From contig OX352773.1 of assembly GCA_947095535.1 (NCBI GenBank), positions 86,648,670 to 86,712,669 on the forward strand: 64,000 bases of DNA, read 5' to 3'. A program made the translations under genes and the position numbers. Under the pieces are notes generated by a model, which did not search any database, had not been told where the DNA came from, and was given only the letters and a program-made list of their open reading frames with translations. Every line of letters begins with the position of its first letter. Positions within the stretch are counted from its first letter, which is position 1. Origin of the DNA: Poecilobothrus nobilitatus (Eukaryota > Arthropoda > Insecta > Diptera > Dolichopodidae). Of the stretch, positions 56,391-64,000 are shown in pieces.

Positions 56391-58365
56391 ATTATTCAAT
56401 CACTATTTTCCATATTTTATAGCTATAGTTTAGTTTAGTTACTTAATTATTTAAATTATTACTTAATTTTATGTAACTATTATTCGCATCTTCACTTTTT
56501 AAATTAAAATTGAAAACTGAATTAAATTGCAGTATCGAAAATTCAAAATGCAGCTATTCATATATCAAAATAGTAACGGAATTTTATAAAATACACATTA
56601 TTTATTATTAAGTGAACATAATGAATTCTGAACTAAATCATAAATATTTTGTGTGGGATATAATGTATATTATATGTACAAGTTATAATGAAAAAAAAAC
56701 CTTAACTTTGACTTCGATTTTCTACATCCCGAGAAAGGTGTCCCGAGAAAAGGTGGTGAGGTGTTTTTAAATGTACTGAATATATCATTGTGTTCGTCTA
56801 CACATTTTACACGATAATAATATATCCGTTCCTTTTTTTTTTAGAAATTGGATATCGTGGGATTTGAAACTAGAGAACAAATTTATAATTTTATATCATG
56901 TACTAAATATTTTACACTATAAAATTACAATTATATATAAAGAAAATTTTTGAATACTTTTGTATTCTTTAAGAGTTCTTTACTACTTTTTGCATCATCT
57001 TATGCTCTCGACTGAAGGAGATGCATAAAAATAGTTTTGTCTCGACTGTCGTCAGCCATTTAACCGCATATTTTTTTGTATATTTTAATTAAACTTAAAA
57101 AGTATAAGTTATAATGAGTAAAGTCAAACTGAAATCTGAAAGTATCTGAATTATTCTTCAAAATATTATAACAAATAAACGAAATTTTATTTAATGTATT
57201 CAACAAATTCAATACGAAACATTTTTTCTTTTTTTCTCTTAAAAGATTCTATTTTCAACTGAATAAAAATATATTTTTAAAAATTATCATCATTAAATTA
57301 ATGGGATTAATGTTTGCATAACTGCAGTTTTGAAAAAGATTTTAACCATATTTTTCTCGTAAAATTCTTCCTTTTTTTTAATATAGAAAAAGATTTTAAG
57401 ATCGTTTAGCATGCATATAAAAACTATACGAAAAAACATAATTATACAAAAAGAAAATTTTCATTTTAAATTTTAATGACGGTTTTTCTTTTCATTAATT
57501 AGGGATCAGAAAGTTTTTAAAATTATTTTAAAATTAAAATCATTTAATCCTTCATTGCCAAGAGAAACTTTTTTTTTTTTTTTTTTAAATAAAATTTGAA
57601 AATTTTACTGTGTGATTTCTTAATTGAAATTTCACATTTAAAATTTTTGGAAAGAACATTGGTATTAATGAGATGGTTATTAAAAATACAATTAAACGAT
57701 TTCTAAAAGAATAAAAAAAACTATAAAGATAATCGTTATAGTTCATAACATTGCAATCGCATTTAAATTAAAATGATAGAATTTTCTTTCTTTATTAAAG
57801 TATATATATAACACATATGTTTTAAATTACTATAAGAATAAGATAATTGTCATTTAATTTTAATAGTATGAGATTCTTTATAATTTACATTGTTTCCAAA
57901 AAATTAAGAATTACATTTATGATATGAAAAGAGTTTTCAAAATCGTCCTTATAAAATTAATTGAAAAATTTGAATTGTGATCAATTTATGTCTAATAACT
58001 AGAGCAATATTAAAGTTGAATTATATGTATGTTGAAAGTGGAATTCATAATCATACAAAAAAAAAAATATGTAAAAATAAAATTACGAACTCGCTCTATT
58101 TAATCCTTCATTCAATAAACTCAATATTAAAACTTATTTAAAGATAATTGTGAACAGTTATTTCAGTAGTTAGTGAGCTGATCCAGATTCAAATCCTATC
58201 CTAATCTAAAAGTAAAACATTTTATATTTGGTTTTCGTGATAAGACTTAGACTCTCGAAGTAATTGAGTGCGAATTAATTGAGATAAAATCCAATAATAA
58301 GAATAGAATCCCCATATATTCTCCCTTTTCTACATGATTCATCATATCCCCATTTTCCTAGCATA
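56391..58365. other. AT-rich DNA, no gene seen
   Basis: This holds a short direct repeat (CCCGAGAAAGGTG and CCCGAGAAAAGGTG near 56730) and a less AT-rich patch at 57010-57060 (CTCGACTGTCGTCAGCC). No coding feature was found. Confidence 0.5.
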
Positions 58366-59500
58366 TTTTTATTTGTTTATTTATTTATATTCCAATATTA
58401 CAGAAAAAACAACTTAAGCAATATTATTTTATTTATTTATTTAAGTCTAACATTATACAATTAATTGTTATAATATCAGTAGAGCCCTAAGGCCATTTTG
58501 GGCTTGACAGTGCTATTTACAGTTCAATGTTTTATATTTATTATATTATATTATACTATAAGTGTTATCTTAAGTTAATTTTTTCTTTTATATTTACATT
58601 ATATTTGATTAGTTCAATAATTTTGCTAGGATTCGTTAGGTTTGTTGTTTTGTGGTTACAATTAGAATTTAAGATTTATTTACATTTATTTACTTTATTT
58701 ACAATATTTTGTTTAATAACACATTAACATAGCAATTATATTACAGTTTATACAGAATTGAGAGCTAAACTATTTTAGGTAAAAATTAAATTTTATCCCA
58801 GATTTTAAATATTGTACAAATTTTATGGATTTTGTTTGCATTTTCTAATGTTGGAACTAAGATATTCTTTAGATCTATTGAATTACTCTGAGCAAAATTT
58901 TTTGTAATGTAGCATTCATGGAACATATGTTTGACTGTTAGTTGACTCTGACAATTGGGGCATATTGGCGGGTTACTATTTTCAAATATATGTCTTTTAG
59001 TAAAAAAAGTGTGTCCTAAACGGATTCTGCAAATTTTTCTTTCTATGACTCTTTTGTTTCCCACACTATAAGTGGGAGGTACAACTTGAAGCCAATGACA
59101 TTTTAGGAAGTTGTTGGAAGTATTCAATTTCAGTTGCCTGGGAAGTAACAACTTTCTTTCTAATTCATTGGTCTTTTCTTTTAAAAAGAAAGTAAGTTGG
59201 AGAGTAGATGGTGATTTTATGGCTCGTTTTGCTTCTTCGTCAGCTTTTTCATTTCCGGCTATGCCCTGGTGACTTGGTACCCATATCAGTTTGATGTTTT
59301 TTCTAGAGTTCTCTAATGCATTCCTGATAAACCTGACAATGGGTTGTTTATTATTGAGATTTTTTATTGCATTCAAGGCGCTTAAACTGTCAGAAAAGAT
59401 TATTATTTTAAGCAATATTAGTATTTTCCATATTGATTTTTTTAAATATTGCATATTTTCAGGCGCTCTGCAAAGTTTTAAATTTGGTAAATGTGTTTTG
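58366..59500 (-). mobile_element. I/Jockey-like LINE, 3' part with RNase H, zinc finger, UTR and tail
   Basis: This contains a long intact C-terminal frame (separate entry) followed by a ~340-base 3' UTR with AGCACTGTCAAGCCCAAAAT on the coding strand. It ends in a (TAAA)n-type tail at about 58366-58441, as in I elements that end in short tandem repeats. It is 5'-truncated near 59500. Confidence 0.8.
58786..59454 (-). CDS. LINE polyprotein C-terminus: RNase H plus C2HC zinc finger (222 aa, partial)
   Basis: The minus-strand frame of 222 residues is the longest in the window. IIIFSDSLSALNAIKNL supplies the second catalytic region of RNase H, and LIWVPSHQGIAGNEKADEEA the 'WVPSH.GI.GNE.AD..A' motif with its His and last Asp. 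The region around SVGNKRVIERKICRIRLGHT links to a CPNCQSQLTVKHMFHEC C2HC knuckle (CX2C...HX4C). The N-terminal RNase H strand with the first Asp (TDGS) is missing because the copy is 5'-truncated, so the frame is not functional alone. The absence of stops over 222 codons suggests a fairly recent insertion. The first Met is not a real start. Confidence 0.8.
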   Translation of the reverse strand: MQYLKKSIWKILILLKIIIFSDSLSALNAIKNLNNKQPIVRFIRNALENSRKNIKLIWVPSHQGIAGNEKADEEAKRAIKSPSTLQLTFFLKEKTNELERKLLLPRQLKLNTSNNFLKCHWLQVVPPTYSVGNKRVIERKICRIRLGHTFFTKRHIFENSNPPICPNCQSQLTVKHMFHECYITKNFAQSNSIDLKNILVPTLENANKIHKICTIFKIWDKI

Positions 59501-60231
59501 TTTTTTTTTGATAAAAGTTTCTTTTTAATTTCAAAAATTAAACTATATTTTTTTTAAAATAATTTTTTTTTTATTTTTTTCCCGTATTTAAATTTTCGTA
59601 AATTTTATTTATTCCATACCTTAAATCAAAGTGTTTTTATTGGATTTCATTTGCAATAGGAAAAGTAAAAAACTTTATTTAATTTTCTTGAAATATGCGT
59701 TTCTACTATTACGAATTTACATTTGTATTTTTTTTTTTTTTCCTCTTGATACACAGTTAGTTAAATTTGAATGGAAAATACTTTTAAGAAAATTGGATTA
59801 ACTGTAATAAAGTATAAAACTAAAAATAAAAAATAAAAATACACAAGGAAATTTGTTATTCAAAGAATTTTAGTCAAAAATGAAGGAAAAATTTGTTTAC
59901 AAAAATTTAATTCTTTAAAAAAAGTAGCAAGTATTATTTTAATTTAGAACTCTTTTTCAATTTATTATTTCATTTAATCATGAAATAAATCTATCAGATA
60001 ATATTGATTTTGTCATTTACTTTTAATAATTTTCAAAAATTTAATCAAATTTAAGATTTTCATTAGTAGAATTTCTTTTTATTTTTAAAAGGAATCACTG
60101 AAAATTGTTGTATCGTGTTGACACTAAAGATTCAAAATAATTTCTACTGTAAAATAAAGTTTATCTGTATTAGTGTAAGTTAAGTTTTGATTTTAATCCT
60201 CTTTACTATTTACCTGAATTATCTCGCAAGG
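59501..60231. other. AT-rich DNA, no gene seen
   Basis: Low-complexity sequence. Confidence 0.6.
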
Positions 60232-60870
60232 GATTGTATCAAAAGCCGTTTTATTACAATCCTTGTTTTAACAAAATATGATAAAATCCTGTTTTTAAAG
60301 TCTTGTTTTTGAAAATCCTGTTTTTTTAAACTCCGGCGGTTATCTATGTTAAAGAAATAATTGGAAGGATTTTACAGTTATATTCAAAATCAAAGTTATA
60401 CGCTTTTTCCAGAATATTTGTATATATGTATATCAGAGATTATAGATTAGGAGGGATTTAAAAGTTACAATCCCACTCCCAATCCAATGTTTTCGCATCC
60501 TATTGTCCTATCCCTAACCTTATTCCCTAGCCAATATACTGCGTTAGCAGGTAGGGGTTTCATCCGATTGTATTGGCTAAAGGGGGAGGTAGGTTTAGTC
60601 AGTAAGAAGCTGACATTACAAAAGCAGGGTTATATGCTTTCCCAAGAAACAAAAAATTCAAAAGCAGGGTTATATGCTTTTTCCAGAATATTTATAAATA
60701 TGCGATTCTGAATTAGAAGGGATTTTAGAATTGGGGTCGAAATCAGGGTTATACGCCTTTTCCAGAATTTAAAAAAAGTAGAATTTAAGAAAAAACAGGA
60801 TTTTAAAAAACAGGATTTCAAAAAACAGAATCTTAAAAAATAGGTTTATGATAAAATATGATTATTATAA
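60232..60870. mobile_element. fold-back element 2: inverted ends built of ~15-bp tandem repeats
   Basis: The left arm (60265-60345) repeats AAAATCCTGTTTTTT-type units, and the right arm (60777-60850) repeats the complement AAAAAACAGGATTTT. The arms also share ATGATAAAATATGAT-like outer words. Inside are reversed copies of the 80-86-bp satellite found in element 1 (CAGGGTTATATGCTTTTTCC near 60665, CAGGGTTATACGCCTTTTCC near 60745) and a captured piece of repeat H. The subrepeat differs from that of element 1 (AATCCTG rather than AATCCCA). It has no coding capacity. Confidence 0.7.
60466..60625 (+). repeat. repeat family H segment inside fold-back element 2
   Basis: CAATCCCACTCCCAATCCAA, CTAGCCAATATACTGCGTTA, GTATTGGCTAAAGGGGGAGG and TTTAGTCAGTAAGAAGCTGA align with the middle of the repeat at 44463. 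Both ends of the family are absent, so this was captured as a fragment or truncated by later change. Confidence 0.75.
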
Positions 60871-61364
60871 ACTGGCATTCGCAGTACACCCTCGCGCAAC
60901 ACAAATTCTTTAATTTTATTATTTTCAAATTAATATTGTAATTTCTGAAATCTAATGAGCCACTATATAACATTTTCTTTTAATTCTAAAATTTTTGTTT
61001 TTAATTTAATATGCATTATAATATTTCTACAAAATTGAATTATTTATACGGTCATTTAAAAAAAAAGTGATACAATTTAATAGTGAAACATTATGCAAAG
61101 TAAGAGTGGTTAATTATTCAGTGGTTTATTCTATAATGATTTACTGATTTTTTAAAACAAAAAAAAAAATATTTAATTAAATAAAATGAATTATATTATT
61201 ATTCATTTTTGTTCATTGAGTTATGTAATTTAATTATATTGAATGCATTAAATTATAATATTTCATTTGAAAAATTTTTGTATTTATTTTTGAAGTTATG
61301 TTAAAACTTTACCCAAAATACAATTTCCTACAAAACATACATCAGTATAAAATTAAAAATTTTG
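60871..61364. other. AT-rich DNA, no gene seen
   Basis: Low-complexity sequence. Confidence 0.6.
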
Positions 61365-61538
61365 TAATGTCCTCTGCCACATAAATATATGACAAAGAAG
61401 TTACACAGCCTTCTCTTTCTAGATGTACCAGTAAATGTCGTAATGGAGAATTATTCTGACGACGTGTGTGGTATTCGAACTCACACTCACGCGGTGTTTG
61501 CAACTTATTTTATATGCTCTTATTCATTAGAGGCTCCT
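61365..61538 (-). repeat. tRNA-derived SINE, copy 5 (oldest-looking)
   Basis: In reverse orientation this shows AGGAGCCTCTAATGAATAAG at the head, a decayed B box (AGTTCGAATACC), GTCGTCAGAATAATTCTCCA and TTACGACATTTAC. It has GGCTGTGTAACTTC and ATTTATGTGGCAGAGGAC at its 3' end. The A box is largely lost and no clear target duplication remains. Confidence 0.85.
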
Positions 61539-62249
61539 AATTGAAATTCTTCTTTTTTTTTTCATTACAGCCTTTGTTTTATCTCTTCCTATAAATAAGG
61601 CTATTTAAAAATTTTTATGTCCTTGTAAATTTTATTTGATTCCTACTAGTATAATCCTTTTTTTAAGTTTTTGATATATTTTATTGGACTTCACTAATTT
61701 AATTTTGTTTCCACTAATTAAAAACTGCTTACTTACAGTTTTTAGGTTTGAATTTGAATGACCTAAGATAGAAAATTAACATGCTTTAATACTCTAACAA
61801 AATTTTAAATAAAAATTTTATGGTTTTTCATATTGAGAACCGTTTGTTTTACAACCAAATTATTAAAAATCATTTTAATTTTCATTTTCAATAAATTTTA
61901 TACAATTAATATACGTTGATGTCAGACTAATGTAATTAATAAAATTTAATTGTGTATAATGTAATGGTTTTTAATTTTCATATCATGTGAACATATTGAT
62001 TAAATTTAATGTATATATGTATGCAAACATAAAAACCAATTATTTTGAATTAATATTCAAGTAAATGGAAATTTGTAATTATATCATTAAAACGTATTGT
62101 TTTTTATATAAATTAATTTATAAATAAAAATGTAATTTTATTAAAGACAATACAATCAGTTTTTTTTTGTTATTAAAATGTGAATTTATTTAAAAGAAAA
62201 ATTTTATTCATATTAATGTGTTTTTTTGGTTCTTAAATTAATTTTCACA
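61539..62249. other. AT-rich DNA, no gene seen
   Basis: Low-complexity sequence. Confidence 0.6.
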
Positions 62250-62790
62250 AAAAAAAAAGAGGAAGATTGCAGTAGAGTAGACTGTGTCAACTCTGGGATA
62301 CCAATATGAGCATAATATATTATGATTTTTCCATAAAACTTGATCATCTTTTGTTAGATTTTAGTTGTCTAGCTACCACAAGTTCCAAGATTTGCGAGAA
62401 GTCTGAACCTGTCGGGCTAGAGTAACCAATCTTCATAGATGTTATTGCCATTAAACTTGAATATTTTTTAAAGAAATTTCAGATATCTAGCTTTATTAAG
62501 TATACCAAGTTATGGGATATAAATTGTGCTTATATGAAAAAAGAAGTTGTATGGCAGCTCTCTGAACCCGCTGCTCTAGACAAACCAAACTTCACAAGAG
62601 TTATTGCAATGTAACTCGACATCTTTTGAGAAAATTTCAGATACTTAGCTTTGATAGACACAAAGTCACTTTCATATAAAAACAGAAGTTGTATGGCAGA
62701 TACCCAACAACCAGTACAACCAAATTTTACAAAATTTCAGATACTTAGCTCCAATAGATACTGAGTTATTTAAACTTAGTCAAATATGAA
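62250..62790 (+). repeat. dispersed repeat family J, copy 3 (3'-truncated)
   Basis: GAGGAAGATTGCAGTAGAGT and ACTGTGTCAACTCTGGGATA match the start at 31186. The repeated phrase TTGTATGGCAG with AACCCGCTGCTCTAGA is present. It stops after CAATAGATACTGAGTTATT without the GGACGGACGG end seen in copy 1. Confidence 0.75.
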
Positions 62791-62899
62791 TAATAAATGA
62801 TTTAGTGGATGCTCCTTCGAGGAGTGGCAAGGAAGAAAAAAAAAAGATTTGATTGCTATTCTATTCAAATTAAACGTTGACATTATGTTTGTACCTTAT

Positions 62900-64000
62900 A
62901 AAATAATTTATTTTGTATGGCTTTCAAAACAAATTATTTTTAGTAACAATTCCAGTGCCTGACGCACCACTGATGTTGTTGGGCGTCTGAGGATATGGCT
63001 GATCCATCTCCATTTTCTTCTACATATTTGCGTTTCAATCGGCTTTTGGCTGAATAGTACTAATAATTCCTGATTCAGAATTCTTCTTGGCCAAAATATT
63101 CGGCATATTATTCATAGACATTTATTGGTGAAGACCTGTAGCTTTTTTATATTGTTTCGTGTTATCAACCAGGTTTCGCTGTCGTATAATAGCACAGATT
63201 TCATGCATTCGTTGAATATTCTTATTTTAGTGCCGCGGGTTATGTATGACGATTTCCAGGTTACCCATAATCTAGTGAAGATTCTTCTTATCTTTGAAAT
63301 TGTGTGCTCTATATCTTTTGTTGTACCCCTGTTTGTTCTTATCGTGCTACCTAAGTATTCATAAGCCGCTACCTCTTCGATTTGGGTATTCCCGATGAAT
63401 ACTGGTATCTGATTTGCACCATTGATTTTCATGATTTTTGTTTTCCTTATATTGATACGGAGGTCTATATTTTTTGCTTTTTCTGCAAGCTTATTAACTA
63501 GTGCTTGCATATCGGTGGCTGAGTGAATGAGAAGAGCTATATCATCTGCGTATTCTAAGCTTTGGAACTTGCTTGAGAGTTACCATGAGATACCTTTGCG
63601 GATTGGGACTAAGTCCTTCAAGCATATATCCAGAGTTGTGATGAATAGTAAAGGGGAAAGTGGACAAGTCTTACTCCTACTGATGTTATAATTCACGTGC
63701 TTAATGCGCTATTGTGTGATATCATCGTTTCTGCGTCAGAATATAGCGCTTTGATGATTCCAATTAATTTTGATGGAATTCTGTTTTTCTTAAGAACAGT
63801 CCAAATATCACTTCGATTAATAGTGTCGAAGGCTCTTTCGAAGTCGATGAATGTGATACAAAGTGGACTGTTCAATTCTACTGACTGTTCCACAATTAAT
63901 CTTAGTGTGTTTGTGTGTTCTGTACAGCTTCGGTTTTCCCGAAAACCCACCTGTTCTTCTCTCAGATATTTATTCAATTTTTGATATATTCTGGAGTATA
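62900..64000 (-). mobile_element. RTE-like LINE, 3' half of reverse transcriptase, runs off the window
   Basis: From the right edge on the minus strand: LREEQVGFRENRSCTEHTNT, CITFIDFERAFDTINRSDIW (palm, first catalytic Asp), CPLSPLLFITTLDIC after a frameshift, and FQSLEYADDIALLIHS with intact YADD near 63550. Then come MQALVNKLAEKAKNIDLRIN, EYLGSTIRTNRG and, past a TGA at 63112, CRIFWPRRILNQELL with RRKWRWISHILRRP (near 63000). The 'RWISH.LRRP' tail is characteristic of RTE-type elements. The reading is lost after VVRQALE, a 3' truncation. At least one frameshift and two stops make it inactive, though similarity to functional elements is high. Confidence 0.85.

Overview
The window is a very AT-rich piece of a eukaryotic nuclear genome, most likely an insect and probably a fly (Diptera). 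The reasons are long A/T homopolymers, TACATACATA-type microsatellites, GT-AG introns, and a transposon complement typical of flies: Jockey/I-like, CR1-like and RTE-like LINEs, Tc1/IS630 elements, MITEs and short dispersed repeats. There is no prokaryotic gene organisation. Nearly all open frames over 60 codons are chance frames in AT-rich DNA or remnants of mobile elements.

Host genes are sparse. The best is a two-exon minus-strand gene at 41602-42477 that encodes a 167-residue Asn/His/Gln-rich protein with a basic N-terminus and a conserved-looking C-terminal helix. Three weaker minus-strand candidates are: a first exon with a signal peptide at 51711-51935, possibly the start of a ZP-type secreted or membrane protein; a terminal coding exon at 6030-6134; and a Gly/Asp/Tyr-rich terminal exon or small ORF at 18007-18093. 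A sequence at 20579 has every element of an insect recursive-splicing ratchet point on the minus strand. This suggests that much of the left half is intron of a long minus-strand gene.

Layout: 1-5 kb, Jockey-like and CR1-like LINE relics. 6-23 kb, AT-rich DNA with copies of a ~0.8-kb dispersed repeat (family A), two MITEs, two I-like LINE fragments and a 21-bp minisatellite. 26-34 kb, a tRNA-derived SINE, a 54-bp-arm hairpin, a fly-type dispersed repeat (family J), a decayed Tc1 element and a third MITE. 36-37 kb, a LINE tail and a 27-bp GC-rich repeat. 40-52 kb, the main gene, three SINE copies, an I-like LINE, nested family A and J repeats, an internally deleted IS630-like transposon and the ZP-like exon. 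53-64 kb, two fold-back elements whose inverted ends are made of ~15-bp tandem repeats, a degraded RNase-H-fold transposase-like gene, an I-like LINE tail, a fifth SINE, another family J repeat and the 3' part of an RTE-like LINE running off the right edge.

The most distinctive content is probably the mobile DNA rather than a gene pathway. It comprises a five-copy SINE family with clear target-site duplications and two folded body segments, a pair of fold-back elements sharing an 80-86-bp internal satellite, a 285-bp insertion with a 15-bp target duplication but no poly(A), and an isolated RNA-like hairpin whose arm differences are mostly G-U compatible.
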